The notes: a model not told the origin generated them from the sequence alone. Positions 7,588 to 16,534 are shown, counted from the first letter of the stretch. The stretch is DNA of 50,008 bases from Nocardia amamiensis NBRC 102102 (GCF_001612745.1 NZ_BDBA01000099.1:1-50008), one strand, 5' to 3'. A program made the numbers and translations.

Positions 7588-8334
7588 CTAGGTTCCGAGG
7601 TCGAAGCGGATGCCGGAGCGCAGCAGTGTCGTGGCGGACAGTCCGAACATGTGGTGAAAGGTTTCGCTGAAGTGGGACGGGGTGGCGAAACCGGCGTCGG
7701 TGGCCGAGCGGGTGAGGTCGCGGCCGGTCGCGGCGTCCCGGAGCGCGTGGACGACGCGGGTCCACCGTTGATAGCCGCGGAATGTGGTGCCGGACCGCTG
7801 GGCGAACAGGCGGAGGAAATGGGTGGTGGACAGGCCCAGGTTCGCGGCGATCGTGTCGGCCCGGAACGTCTGATTCGGATTCCGGCGGATCGCGGCGGCG
7901 GCCCACTCGATCCGCGGATCGGCGACCGGTGCCCGACCAGCGATGGCTTGGGCGAAGATCCGATCCGGATCCACGTCATCGCCACGGCACAGCTCGACGA
8001 GCTCTTGTTCCCGCCGGTGGGCGAGACCGTAGGGCCCGGCGGTCGCCGTCATCTCTCCCGCGATTCCGGTGGCGGGCGTACCCGCGGGATCGACGAATAG
8101 CAGCAGAATCCACCTCTCGGGGGCGACGACGCGGTGCGACGCGCGGGCCGGAGCGAACGAACTGAGCGCGCGTATCTGCCCGTGTGCGGCGGTCTCCAGG
8201 ACGAACGGCCCGTCCAGGCCGACGCTGAGCACCGCGACCGAGACGGAATGCAGGTCGACGCCGAGCTCCGGCCCGATGTAGCCGACATGGCCCGGCCGCA
8301 GCCACACCATCGGCGACATTGCCGGACCGCACAT
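7588..8334 (-). CDS. AraC-family transcriptional regulator
   Basis: About 248 residues. The C-terminal third has the double helix-turn-helix of AraC proteins: ADTIAANLGLSTTHFLRLFAQ, then ATDAGFATPSHFSETFHHMFG, ending near the stop. The N-terminal half is a cupin-like effector domain. I place the start at ATG 8334; GTG 8352, ATG 8319 and ATG 8310 are alternatives and none has a clear ribosome site. It is divergent from the esterase gene that starts at 8435, about 100 bases away, and probably controls it. Confidence 0.75.
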   Translation of the reverse strand: MCGPAMSPMVWLRPGHVGYIGPELGVDLHSVSVAVLSVGLDGPFVLETAAHGQIRALSSFAPARASHRVVAPERWILLLFVDPAGTPATGIAGEMTATAGPYGLAHRREQELVELCRGDDVDPDRIFAQAIAGRAPVADPRIEWAAAAIRRNPNQTFRADTIAANLGLSTTHFLRLFAQRSGTTFRGYQRWTRVVHALRDAATGRDLTRSATDAGFATPSHFSETFHHMFGLSATTLLRSGIRFDLGT

Positions 8335-8434
8335 TTCCGAAAGCGCACCCACGGTCACAGCTGTCAGGGTATCGCTACGCCGCCGGGAACACGGCGGACG
8401 ACGAAGACCATCACGAACAACCCGGAGGCACGTC

Positions 8435-9421
8435 ATGCGAGGCAAAGTTCCACCACGAGTCCGAATTCTCACCGCACTCACACCTGAGCCGGACTGGGCT
8501 TCGATCACCGCCGAACAGGTCATCGAATTGCGTGAAGCGCAGAACCGCAAGCGCCGGTCCGCGCTCGGCAGACTGGTCACCGGCAGGCCCGATCGTGGTG
8601 CACGAATCACCGCACACGTACTCGAGCTACCGGGGCGTCGGCTGAACGTTCGCGTGTACCAGCCCGAGCGGGCTGATTCGGCGCTGCCGCTGATCGTCGC
8701 GTTCCACGGCGGCGGATTCATCCTCGGCGCACCGGACCAGGACGACTGGCTCCTCAGCCACCTGGCGGCCAAGTGTCCGGCGGTGGTCGCCTCGGTCGAC
8801 TATCGGTTGGCACCCGAGCACCCGATGCCTGCACCCGTCGAAGACGCCTTCGATGCCGTACGCCGCCTTGTCGAGCTGGCCCCGGTGTGGGCAGCCGATC
8901 CCGCTCGCATCGGCCTGCTCGGTGCCAGCGCGGGAGCTACACTCGCGGCTCTCATTGCGATCAAGGCGGACGAACTCGGACTGCCGGTGCGCACCCAGGT
9001 ACTGATCAATCCGCAGCTCGACTGGACCGATCGTGTCTTCGAGTACCCCTCGTTCACCGAAAACGCGGACAGCCCGACCGCGACACCGGCCAATTGCCGT
9101 GCGGTGCAGCGCATTGTGCTTCCGGAATCGTTCGACCCTCGTACGATCTCACCATTGCACAGCGACAACCTCGCGGGGCTCGCCCCGGCCCTGATCCAAG
9201 CCGTGGGTACGGACCCGCTGGAAGACCAGGCTCCGGCCTATGCCGACCGCCTGCGGCAGGCGGGAGTCGAAGTGACGCTGACTCACTACCAGGAAGCGGT
9301 GCACGCCTTCCTGAGCATGCCGGGACTGGTCCCCGCGGCCCATCCCGCACGCGCTGAGATCCTCGCTCACCTGCGCGGCCACCTGTTGGCGACGGAATCG
9401 ACGAAGACGGGAGCTCGATGA
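8435..9421 (+). CDS. HSL-family (family IV) alpha/beta hydrolase/esterase
   Basis: 328 residues. HGGGF at 91-95 forms the oxyanion hole typical of the hormone-sensitive-lipase family. GASAG at 163-167 holds the nucleophile Ser165; most members have GDSAG here. Asp260 (GTDPLEDQ) and His290 (EAVHAF) complete the triad, all at normal spacing, so the enzyme should be active on short acyl esters. No signal peptide. It is divergent from the AraC regulator and followed by a convergent PspC gene. Confidence 0.85.
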   Translation: MRGKVPPRVRILTALTPEPDWASITAEQVIELREAQNRKRRSALGRLVTGRPDRGARITAHVLELPGRRLNVRVYQPERADSALPLIVAFHGGGFILGAPDQDDWLLSHLAAKCPAVVASVDYRLAPEHPMPAPVEDAFDAVRRLVELAPVWAADPARIGLLGASAGATLAALIAIKADELGLPVRTQVLINPQLDWTDRVFEYPSFTENADSPTATPANCRAVQRIVLPESFDPRTISPLHSDNLAGLAPALIQAVGTDPLEDQAPAYADRLRQAGVEVTLTHYQEAVHAFLSMPGLVPAAHPARAEILAHLRGHLLATESTKTGAR

Positions 9422-9434
9422 CCCCCCAGCGGAA

Positions 9435-9626
9435 TCATTTCTTCGGCATCAGGAGCCACAGCACCAGGTAGATGATGAACTGCGGCCCCGGCAGCAGGCA
9501 CGAAACCACGAACAGCAACCGGACGACGTTGGCGTTCCAGCCGAGGTACTCGGCGATGCCACCGCAGACGCCCGCGATCCACTTGTCCTGGGTCGAGCGG
9601 GCGAAGCGACGGGTAGGGACGGTCAT
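9435..9626 (-). CDS. PspC-domain membrane protein
   Basis: 63 residues from ATG 9626, with a purine-rich GAGGGAAG upstream; longer in-frame starts are unlikely because the PspC domain begins at once. KWIAGVCGGIAEYLGWNANVVRLLFVV is the PspC signature, followed by one membrane segment (LLPGPQFIIYLVLWLLMP). Stand-alone PspC proteins are associated with envelope-stress responses; the exact role here is unknown. Confidence 0.85.
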   Translation of the reverse strand: MTVPTRRFARSTQDKWIAGVCGGIAEYLGWNANVVRLLFVVSCLLPGPQFIIYLVLWLLMPKK

Positions 9627-9767
9627 TGGTCTTCCCTCTCTGGCGATGATCGCTACGACCTCCACTGTGCCCGCCTGCACATCCCCTGGCATCGGTACAG
9701 CGGCCGATACCGACCCTGATTTCTCCCGGGGCCGACCTCAGGGTGCAACCCCGAGCACGGCAGACTC

Positions 9768-11429
9768 GTGCAGGTGAGCACCACTCTGCATGCCCGAGAC
9801 CTGTCGGCCGGTCACGGCGCGCGCACACTGTTCGCCGACCTCGACCTGACCCTCGCGCCGAGTGACGTGATCGGCCTGGTCGGGGTGAACGGCGCGGGCA
9901 AGTCGACGCTGCTGCGGATGCTCGCCGATCAGCGCACGCCGACGGGCAGCATCACGCTCAGTCCGCCGGACGCGACAGTGGGCTATCTGGCCCAAGAGGC
10001 GCAGCGGGTGCCCGGGGAGACCGTGCTCGAGTTCCTCGGCCGCCGAACGGGAGTCACGGCGGCGCAACAGGCAATGGACGCGGCGGCCGAGCACCTCGCC
10101 GAAGGCGGCCAGGACGAGTACTCCCCTGCGCTGGAACGCTGGCTCGCTCTCGGCGGCGCCGACCTGGACCAGCGTGCCCATGAGGTGGCCGCCGACCTCG
10201 GCCTCGCCGACAGCCTCCCGAACGGCCTGGACACTCCGATGACCGGCTTGTCCGGCGGCCAGGCCGCGCGCGCCGGACTGGCCTCGGTCCTGTTGTCCCG
10301 CTTCGACATCCTGCTGCTGGACGAGCCGACCAACGATCTGGACCTGGACGGCCTGGCACGCTTGGAGCAGTTCGTCGCAGGCGTCCGGGTCCCGCTGATG
10401 GTGATCAGCCATGACCGGGAGTTCTTGGCGCGCACTGTGAATCGCATCGTGGAGCTGGACCTCGCCCAGCAGCAGGTCGGGCTGTACGACGGCGGCTACG
10501 AGTCGTACTTGATGGAGCGGGAGATCGCTCGGCAGCACGCACGCGAGGCTTACGAGGAGTACGCCGACACCAAGGCGGGCCTGGAAGCACGCGCGCAGAT
10601 GCAGCGCAATTGGCTCGAACACGGCGTCCGCACCGCGCGCCGGAAGGCGCGCGACCCCAGGAAGCTGGACTCGGACAAGGCGGGTCGCAAGATGCGTGCC
10701 GAATCCACCGAGAAGCAAGCGGCGAAGGCCAGGCAGACCCAGCGCCGCATCGAGCGACTCGACGTGGTGGAGGAGCCGCGCAAGGAGTGGGAGTTGCGGA
10801 TGAGCATCGCCGCGGCACCGCGCAGTGGCTCGGTGGTCGCCACACTGTCCGCAGCGACCGTCACCCGTGGTGATTTCACGCTCGGCCCGATCAGTACCCA
10901 GATCGAATGGGCCGACCGCATCGTGCTCACCGGGGCCAACGGCTCCGGAAAGTCCACCCTCCTGGGCATGCTGCTGGGCAGGATCCAGCCGGACTGCGGA
11001 ACCGCGAACCTGGGCTCCGGCGTCGCGATCGGCGAGGTCGACCAGGCGCGCGGACTGTTCCGCGGAACCGCGGCGCTGTCCGATACCTTCGGCGCCGAAC
11101 TGCCGGACTGGCCGGAAGCGGAGGCGCGCACGCTCCTGGCCAAGTTCGGCCTGCGCGGTCCGCACGTGCTTCGTCCCTGCGACACGCTCTCCCCGGGCGA
11201 GCGCACCCGCGCCGCCCTCGCGCTGTTGCAGGCCCGCGGCGTCAACCTGCTCGTACTGGACGAGCCGACCAACCACTTGGACCTGCCCGCCATCGAACAG
11301 CTCGAGCAGGCCGTCGAATCCTTCACCGGCACATTGCTGCTCGTCACGCACGACCGCCGCATGCTCGACACCGTCCGCGCGACACGGCGCTGGCACATGG
11401 CCGCGGGCGTCCTCACCGAGACGCTCTGA
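9768..11429 (+). CDS. ABC-F family ATPase (ribosome-associated/antibiotic-resistance type)
   Basis: 553 residues with two ATPase domains and no membrane segments, the ABC-F layout. Domain 1: Walker A GVNGAGKST (39-47), signature LSGGQ, Walker B ILLLDEPTNDLD. Domain 2: GANGSGKST, signature LSPGE, LLVLDEPTNHLD. Between them is a long charged linker (about 240-350) with the KARDPRKLDSDKAGRKM stretch, which in this family reaches into the ribosome. GTG 9768 is used; GTG 9774 two codons later is equally possible. Actinobacterial relatives protect ribosomes from macrolides or lincosamides, but sequence alone does not prove resistance here. Confidence 0.85.
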   Translation: MQVSTTLHARDLSAGHGARTLFADLDLTLAPSDVIGLVGVNGAGKSTLLRMLADQRTPTGSITLSPPDATVGYLAQEAQRVPGETVLEFLGRRTGVTAAQQAMDAAAEHLAEGGQDEYSPALERWLALGGADLDQRAHEVAADLGLADSLPNGLDTPMTGLSGGQAARAGLASVLLSRFDILLLDEPTNDLDLDGLARLEQFVAGVRVPLMVISHDREFLARTVNRIVELDLAQQQVGLYDGGYESYLMEREIARQHAREAYEEYADTKAGLEARAQMQRNWLEHGVRTARRKARDPRKLDSDKAGRKMRAESTEKQAAKARQTQRRIERLDVVEEPRKEWELRMSIAAAPRSGSVVATLSAATVTRGDFTLGPISTQIEWADRIVLTGANGSGKSTLLGMLLGRIQPDCGTANLGSGVAIGEVDQARGLFRGTAALSDTFGAELPDWPEAEARTLLAKFGLRGPHVLRPCDTLSPGERTRAALALLQARGVNLLVLDEPTNHLDLPAIEQLEQAVESFTGTLLLVTHDRRMLDTVRATRRWHMAAGVLTETL

Positions 11430-11467
11430 GCGCGAGATCTCCGGCCGGAACCCGATGGGACGGCCGT

Positions 11468-12673
11468 TCAATCACTCCGCGCGATGGTTTCGCTCTGTTC
11501 GCGCAGGAACTGAACCGTTGGTTCCGTTCGGGCCAGTTCCGCGGCGCGGGAGTAGGCTTCCGCGGCCTCCGCATTCCGGCCGAGCCTGTGGAGCATGGAC
11601 CCGCGTGCCGCATGCCATGGGTGGTAGCCGGCCAGGTCGCGGGCGAGTTCGTCGAGGAGCCGCAAGCCATAGTCGGCTCCGCGGGTTTCGGCCATGGCGA
11701 CGGCTCGGTTGAGCGCGACGACGGGTGTCGGCATGGCGGTCATCAGTCTGTCGTAGAACCGGGTGATCGAGGGCCAGTTCGTTTCGTCGTAACTGCGTGC
11801 CGCACAGTGCAGCGCTTGGATCGCGGCTTGGAGTTGGAACGGCCCGGGGTGCCCCCGTCGCATGCAGGCGAGTACGAGCGCCTGCCCTTCGGCGATGAGG
11901 GAGTGGTCCCACAACGCCCGATCCTGGTCCTTCAGGAGCACCAGGCCACGCTCGTCTTCGCGTGCCGGCACGCGAGCGTCGTTCAGCAGCATCAGTGCCA
12001 GCAGGCCGATTGCCTCCGGCTCGTCGGGTATCAGGTCGGTCAGCAGCCTGGCGAGTCGAATGGCCTCTGCGCGTAGGTCGCTGCGCCGGATGTCGTCCGC
12101 GCCGGCGTTGTAGACCAGATACAACACCGAGAGCACCGCCTGCAGCCTGTTCGGGAGTTCGGCATCGTCCGGCACCCGATAGGGAATGTGCGCCGCTTTG
12201 ATCTTGTACTTCGCCCGCAGTAAGCGCTTCGCCATGGTCTCTTCACTCACCAGGAACGCCGCGGCCACTTCAGACGGTGTCAGTCCCGCGATCAGCCGAA
12301 GGGTGAGGGCCACTCGGTGCTCGATTCCAATGGCAGGGTGGCAACACGTGAAGATGAGCCTCAGTTGGTCGTCACGCACGGGGTGGGAATGCTCAGGAGC
12401 CGACAAGGCTCGGAGCCGGTCGGACGCGATCTCCTCGGTGAGCTCGCGTCCGCGCCTGCTCCGGCGGACGACGTCGATCGCACGATTCCGCGCGGTGGTG
12501 ACGATCCAACCTGCGGGGTTGTCCGGGACACCGTCCCTCGGCCACCGTTGAACGGCCGTCACGAAGGCGTCCTGCACGGCATCCTCGGCCAGCGTGATGT
12601 CGCCGAACAACCGGGTGAGCGTTGCTATGGCCTGCCCGTGCGCCGCACGAAATGCCCGCTCGACCTCGTCCAT
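11468..12673 (-). CDS. ECF-type sigma factor with large C-terminal extension (ECF42-like)
   Basis: 401 residues. The N-terminal ~180 hold the sigma-2 region (LAEDAVQDAFVTAVQRWP, then PAGWIVTTARNRAIDVVRR) and the sigma-4 region (LTPSEVAAAFLVSEETMAKRLLRAK). The remaining ~220 residues are helical TPR-like repeats, including NRAVAMAETRGADYGLRLLD. This is the layout of ECF42 sigma factors, which are regulated through the C-terminal domain and have no classical anti-sigma factor. The upstream DGPF/YCII gene ends 12 bases before this start; that pairing is the ECF42 hallmark. Confidence 0.85.
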   Translation of the reverse strand: MDEVERAFRAAHGQAIATLTRLFGDITLAEDAVQDAFVTAVQRWPRDGVPDNPAGWIVTTARNRAIDVVRRSRRGRELTEEIASDRLRALSAPEHSHPVRDDQLRLIFTCCHPAIGIEHRVALTLRLIAGLTPSEVAAAFLVSEETMAKRLLRAKYKIKAAHIPYRVPDDAELPNRLQAVLSVLYLVYNAGADDIRRSDLRAEAIRLARLLTDLIPDEPEAIGLLALMLLNDARVPAREDERGLVLLKDQDRALWDHSLIAEGQALVLACMRRGHPGPFQLQAAIQALHCAARSYDETNWPSITRFYDRLMTAMPTPVVALNRAVAMAETRGADYGLRLLDELARDLAGYHPWHAARGSMLHRLGRNAEAAEAYSRAAELARTEPTVQFLREQSETIARSD

Positions 12674-12685
12674 CCACCGGCCCCG

Positions 12686-13066
12686 TCAGTGACCGGCCGG
12701 TACCCGGCCGGTCGCTCGGAACGGCCGCACCTCGATGTCGTGGTTGGTGGCCTCGACGACCTTCTCCGCCCACGCCAGGGCCGCATCGAGATCTTCGGCG
12801 TTGATGATGTAGAAACCGCCGATGTGCTCCTTCGCCTCCACGAAGGGACCATCGGTGGTCACCTTGTCGAGGCCGGTTCCGCCCCTGACCACCGTGGCCG
12901 CGTCGGGACCGTGCAACGCGCCCCCGAACGCGAAGGCGCCGGCCCGATCCATCTCCTCCTCCAGGGCGATCAACCGCCCCATGAAGGCTTCCATCTCCTC
13001 CGGTGTGGCAGGCGCCCCCACGGCCTTTCCCTCGACCTCGTACATCGATAGCAAGTACTGGTTCAT
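12686..13066 (-). CDS. YCII-related DGPF-domain protein, partner of the ECF sigma factor
   Basis: 126 residues from ATG 13066 with AGGAG five bases upstream. TTDGPFVEAKEHIGGFYII (about 70-88) is the diagnostic DGPF motif, followed by DLDAALAWAEKV. DGPF proteins are small ferredoxin-like-fold proteins, usually encoded beside and controlled by ECF42 sigma factors; their biochemical role is not settled. It is the first gene of the two-gene operon with the sigma factor and is divergent from the WYL regulator. Confidence 0.85.
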   Translation of the reverse strand: MNQYLLSMYEVEGKAVGAPATPEEMEAFMGRLIALEEEMDRAGAFAFGGALHGPDAATVVRGGTGLDKVTTDGPFVEAKEHIGGFYIINAEDLDAALAWAEKVVEATNHDIEVRPFRATGRVPAGH

Positions 13067-13177
13067 CTGATCTCCTGTACGCGGGACCATCCCGCTCCGA
13101 CCTAATGACGAACGGCAAGGACAACAACAGGACAACTCGGGGAAGAATCTCTCGCCATTCTTGTCCCCGCCGCCGTT

Positions 13178-13183
13178 TAGCAT
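13178..13183 (+). promoter_or_regulatory. -10 box (TAGCAT) suggesting a leaderless WYL-regulator transcript
   Basis: TAGCAT fits the actinobacterial TANNNT -10 pattern and ends 6 bases before the ATG at 13190, so transcription would start at or next to the start codon. No ribosome site precedes that ATG. No good -35 is visible. Confidence 0.35.
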
Positions 13184-13189
13184 GCGCGT

Positions 13190-13900
13190 ATGAACCGGAT
13201 CGACCGCTTCTACGCCCTCGTCGAGGAACTGCGCGCCGCAGGACCGAGGGGGCGTACGGCGCGGCAATTGGCCCGGCACTTCGAGGTCAGCGTCCGGACC
13301 ATCGAGCGCGATCTCAGTGCCCTCGGGCAAGCCGGGGTGCCGCTCGCGACCAAGCAGGGGCGCTCCGGCGGCTACACGCTGGACCGGTCCATGAGCCTGC
13401 CGCCCTTGAACTTCACTCCGCGGGAGGCCGCAGCCGTCGCGGTGGCGCTCAGCCGGAGCGAGCACGTGCTCTTCAAGAAGGACGCTCGCAGCGCCCTCCA
13501 GAAGATCATGTCGGCAATGCCGGAGCAGGCGCTCGCCGAGGCACGGTCCACTGCCGAGAAGGTGCGACTGCTGGTACAGCCTGCTCCAGACCCCGACGCC
13601 GAGGTCGCCGAGACCATTTGGCGTGCCGTCCGCGACAATCACGTGCTGCGGATCCACTACATCGACGTGGGCGGAGTCGAGACCGAGCGAATGGTCGAGC
13701 CACAGCACGTCGTCGTCGGGCCCAACGGCTCCTACCTCGCCGCCTGGTGCCACCTACGAAGAGACGACCGGGTATTCCGCATGGACCGCATCATCCGTGC
13801 CGAGCGGGAACCGGCCCCGCCGCGCCATCAGCGCGTCACTCCCGAGCTGCACGTGGACGGGCACGAGATGAAGCTACCTGCGAGGGAACTGGGTCCCTGA
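13190..13900 (+). CDS. HTH-WYL (YafY/DeoR-like) transcriptional regulator
   Basis: 236 residues. The N-terminal winged helix-turn-helix (RTARQLARHFEVSVRTIERDLSALGQAGVPL, then GRSGGYTL) is the YafY pattern. A C-terminal WYL-type ligand domain follows, with VLRIHYIDVGG and a YLAAWCHLRRDDRVFRMDRI core, where the classic WYL triplet is degenerate. It is divergent from the DGPF-sigma operon (123-base gap) and may regulate it. No Shine-Dalgarno is seen, but a -10 box lies just upstream. Confidence 0.8.
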   Translation: MNRIDRFYALVEELRAAGPRGRTARQLARHFEVSVRTIERDLSALGQAGVPLATKQGRSGGYTLDRSMSLPPLNFTPREAAAVAVALSRSEHVLFKKDARSALQKIMSAMPEQALAEARSTAEKVRLLVQPAPDPDAEVAETIWRAVRDNHVLRIHYIDVGGVETERMVEPQHVVVGPNGSYLAAWCHLRRDDRVFRMDRIIRAEREPAPPRHQRVTPELHVDGHEMKLPARELGP

Positions 13901-13999
13901 GATCTTCTGCCAAACACCGACATAGGGCTGTCGCGAACCCGCGAGACAGTGAGTTCGGCCCGCCGCGCTGGCGGGTGATCCGAGCAGAAGGAGAGAACA

Positions 14000-14389
14000 G
14001 TGACCAACCCCGCTCCAGGAACGGTGGCCTGGTTCGAGATAGCCACCAGCGACGCCGGCAGCGCCGAGAAGTTCTATGGCAGCCTGTTCGACTGGTCCTT
14101 CGAGGCCGATGGCCCCTCGGCCGCCGCAGGGATCGACTACCACAACATCAAGGCCTCCGGCGCCGAAACGCCGATGGGGGGCATCATCGGTACCGGAGGG
14201 CAGCTTCCGAACCACGCCGTGTTCTACATCTTGGTGGCAGACGTCGACGCCACCTGCGCCGATGCCGAGCAACTCGGGGGATCGGTTGTCAGAAAGAACC
14301 TCGATTCAGGGCCGGGTGTGCCTGCGTTCGCCTATCTGCGTGACCCGGTAGGCAACATGTTCGCCGTGTTCACACCGCCAGCGGGCTGA
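14000..14389 (+). CDS. VOC/glyoxalase-fold protein
   Basis: 129 residues; GTG 14000 with AAGGAGAG upstream. The first motif TVAWFEIATSDAGSAEKFYGSLFDW and the end FAYLRDPVGNMFAVFTPP are typical of vicinal-oxygen-chelate proteins of the PhnB/27-kDa-antigen type. A Mg/Zn or small-ligand binding role is likely but the substrate is not identifiable. Its stop overlaps the start of the next gene (TGATG), so the two are co-translated. Confidence 0.8.
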   Translation: MTNPAPGTVAWFEIATSDAGSAEKFYGSLFDWSFEADGPSAAAGIDYHNIKASGAETPMGGIIGTGGQLPNHAVFYILVADVDATCADAEQLGGSVVRKNLDSGPGVPAFAYLRDPVGNMFAVFTPPAG

Positions 14390-14763
14390 TGGCGAGGCAT
14401 CACGTGGGAGCGTCGCCGTCGGACCGGTCCGGCGGTGACGCCCGCGACCTCTACGACGAACTCACCGATGACCTGCTCTACGACCCGGCCATCGGCCGGG
14501 CCACCATGATGGGTTACCCATGTGTGCGGCTGGCGGGCAGGTTCCTGGCATCCATCGACGACAAGTCCGGCTCCCTTGTGGTCAAGCTTCCTCGCGAGCG
14601 CGTCGCCGAGCTGGTCGACAGCGGCACCGGAGAGCCGTTCGCGCCGGCCGGGAAGGTCTTCCGCGAGTGGGTCGCGATCCCAACTGTCGATCGCGAACTC
14701 TGGCGAACACTGCTCGACGAAGCCGCCGCCTTCGCGCGGAGGTCGCTGACGGAGAAGCGATGA
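14389..14763 (+). CDS. MmcQ/YjbR- or TfoX-N-like protein
   Basis: 124 residues starting inside the stop of the VOC gene (TGATG). GRATMMGYPCVRLAGRFLASIDD, then SLVVKLPRERVAELVDSGTGEPFAP and the C-terminal helix fit the YjbR/TfoX-N fold, a small DNA-binding-like alpha/beta domain. Function is not known. Convergent with glmM. Confidence 0.65.
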   Translation: MARHHVGASPSDRSGGDARDLYDELTDDLLYDPAIGRATMMGYPCVRLAGRFLASIDDKSGSLVVKLPRERVAELVDSGTGEPFAPAGKVFREWVAIPTVDRELWRTLLDEAAAFARRSLTEKR

Positions 14764-14831
14764 ACTCTCGAGCGGGAGGGGACTCGCCAGCGGGAACCAT
14801 CGAGGGCCCGCAAACGCAGGCGCTGCCGAAA

Positions 14832-16208
14832 CTACACAGCGGCAACCCGTTTGGCGAGATCGTCCGCCAATTGCCGTGCCTGCGCCAAGTCGGTGGCCTC
14901 CACCATGACCCGCACCAATTCCTCGGTGCCGCTGGGACGCAATAGGACTCGGCCGGAGTCGCCGAGCATCCGCTCCGCCTCCTGCACCGCCGCCCGCACC
15001 TCGGGCGCCCGCGCGACCAGGGATTTGTCGCCCACCGGCACATTCACCAAGACCTGTGGCACGGTGTGCAGCACGCTCGCCAGATCCGCCAGGGTGCGCC
15101 CGGTCCGCGCCATCCTGGCCATCAACCGCAATCCGGTCAGGATGCCGTCGCCGGTGGTGCCGTAGCGCGGGAAGACCACGTGTCCCGACTGCTCGCCGCC
15201 CAGCGTGAATCCGCCGCGCCGCAACTCCTCCAGCACATAGCGGTCGCCGACTGCGGTGGTGCGCACGGTGATTCCGGCGGCCCGCATGGCGATGTGCAGG
15301 CCGAGGTTGCTCATCACCGTGGCGACCAGGGTGTCGTGGGCCAGTCCGCCCGCCTCGTGCATGGCCAGGGCCAGAATCGCCAGAATCGCGTCGCCGTCCA
15401 CGATGGTGCCACTGGCATCGACGGCCAGGCAGCGGTCGGCGTCGCCGTCGTGCGCGAGGCCGAGATCGGCGCCATGCTCCAGCACCGCGGCCCGGACCTG
15501 GTCGAGATGGGTGGAGCCGCAGCCGTCGTTGATGTTCAGCCCGTCGGGCTCGGCGTTGATGGCGATGACGGTCGCGCCTGCCTCGCGATAGGCAGCGGGT
15601 CCCACCTCCGCGGCGGCGCCGTGTGCGCAGTCGACCACGACGGTCAGTCCGGACAAAGCCTGTCCGGTCGCTTCCACCAGGTGTTCCACGTAGCGCTCAT
15701 GGGTGCCCGCGAGGCTGTATTGGTCCGGGATGACCAGCCCGTGATCGCGTGCGCCCGCCGCGTTGCGCACTCGGCCGATCCCCGCGCCGGTCGGGCGGAA
15801 CGGCGTGTCCGCGGCGATGAGCGCCTCGATCCGGTCCTCGATCGCGTCATCGAGTTTGTGCCCGCCCGCGGCGAAGATCTTGATGCCGTTGTCCGGCATG
15901 GGGTTGTGCGAGGCGGAGATCATCACGCCGAGACACGCGTCGTACAAACCGGTGAGGTAGGCGACGGCGGGCGTCGGCAACACGCCCACCGACAGCACGT
16001 CCACTCCCGCCGCGGTCAGACCGGCGGTTACGGCGGCCTCCAGCATCTCGCCGCTGGCCCGTGGGTCGCGTCCGACCACCGCGAGCGCGCGATTCTTGCC
16101 GCGACTCAGGATCTGCGCGGCCGCACCGGAAACCCGCAGCGCGAACTCCGGACTCAGCGACTCGTTGGCAAGCCCGCGGACTCCGTCGGTGCCGAACAAA
16201 CGTCCCAT
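14832..16208 (-). CDS. glmM: Phosphoglucosamine mutase
   Basis: 458 residues, full length for GlmM. It converts glucosamine-6-phosphate to glucosamine-1-phosphate for UDP-GlcNAc and cell-wall synthesis. Motifs: GRLFGTDGVRG at the N-terminus, the phosphoserine loop ISASHNPMPDNG with catalytic Ser100, the Mg loop DGDADRC (Asp254, 256, 258), the sugar loop GGEQSGHV and the phosphate-binding RPSGTEELVRVM near the C-terminus. It lies downstream of rplM-rpsI on the same strand, as in mycobacteria (mrsA), but a 345-base hairpin-rich gap separates it, so it probably has its own promoter. Confidence 0.95.
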   Translation of the reverse strand: MGRLFGTDGVRGLANESLSPEFALRVSGAAAQILSRGKNRALAVVGRDPRASGEMLEAAVTAGLTAAGVDVLSVGVLPTPAVAYLTGLYDACLGVMISASHNPMPDNGIKIFAAGGHKLDDAIEDRIEALIAADTPFRPTGAGIGRVRNAAGARDHGLVIPDQYSLAGTHERYVEHLVEATGQALSGLTVVVDCAHGAAAEVGPAAYREAGATVIAINAEPDGLNINDGCGSTHLDQVRAAVLEHGADLGLAHDGDADRCLAVDASGTIVDGDAILAILALAMHEAGGLAHDTLVATVMSNLGLHIAMRAAGITVRTTAVGDRYVLEELRRGGFTLGGEQSGHVVFPRYGTTGDGILTGLRLMARMARTGRTLADLASVLHTVPQVLVNVPVGDKSLVARAPEVRAAVQEAERMLGDSGRVLLRPSGTEELVRVMVEATDLAQARQLADDLAKRVAAV

Positions 16209-16279
16209 ACCTCGCCTTACGTCGGTCGATCTGCGGTGTGAGCGACGCCGGAAGTGCAGTCCGAGTCACCACAAAGGCC

Positions 16280-16317
16280 CCGCGCTCACCACTTGTTTCA
16301 CCCTGCGGTGAGCGCGG
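16280..16317. repeat. 11-bp inverted repeat upstream of glmM
   Basis: CCGCGCTCACC at 16280-16290 is perfectly complementary to GGTGAGCGCGG at 16307-16317, with a 16-base loop. It begins about 72 bases upstream of the glmM start, where it could be an operator or part of the 5' leader. A further 6-bp stem (16317-16322 with 16328-16333) follows immediately. Confidence 0.5.
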
Positions 16318-16380
16318 CGGCCCTGGAGGCCGCAACCATGTCGACCACCGAAAGCCGCGAACACCGCAAGTTCATACAGC

Positions 16381-16423
16381 ACGAGAGCAGGCGACCAGCT
16401 GTTCGCTGGGAGCCTGCTCTCGT
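16381..16423. repeat. Large hairpin (12 + 5 bp) between rpsI and glmM
   Basis: ACGAGAGCAGGC (16381-16392) pairs perfectly with 16412-16423. Inside the loop, CCAGC (16395-16399) pairs with GCTGG (16405-16409), leaving a 5-base loop. No T-run follows on either strand, so it is not a canonical terminator. It lies upstream of glmM and downstream of the rpsI terminator. Confidence 0.5.
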
Positions 16424-16499
16424 ACAGCTGCCGCGTCGACCGTACCGTATGGACGCAGCGAAAGCGGGACCCTTGACGGGTTGCGCGAGCTTCGCCTCC

Positions 16500-16534
16500 A
16501 AAACGCATCCGACGTCGCCGGGACGCCGGATGCG
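16500..16534 (-). terminator. Intrinsic terminator of the rplM-rpsI operon
   Basis: CGCATCCG (16504-16511) pairs with CGGATGCG (16527-16534). After one mismatch CGTC pairs with GACG, closing on the loop GCCGG. On the minus strand the stem is followed directly by TTTT (16503-16500). It begins 20 bases after the rpsI stop. Confidence 0.7.

Noticed and set aside
9738..11471. 577-codon open frame antisense to the ABC-F gene
   Set aside because: It mirrors a gene with clear Walker and LSGGQ motifs; long antisense frames are expected in DNA this GC-rich.
16381..16423. tRNA or small structured RNA gene
   Set aside because: The hairpin is a single stem with no cloverleaf, anticodon arm or CCA-type end.
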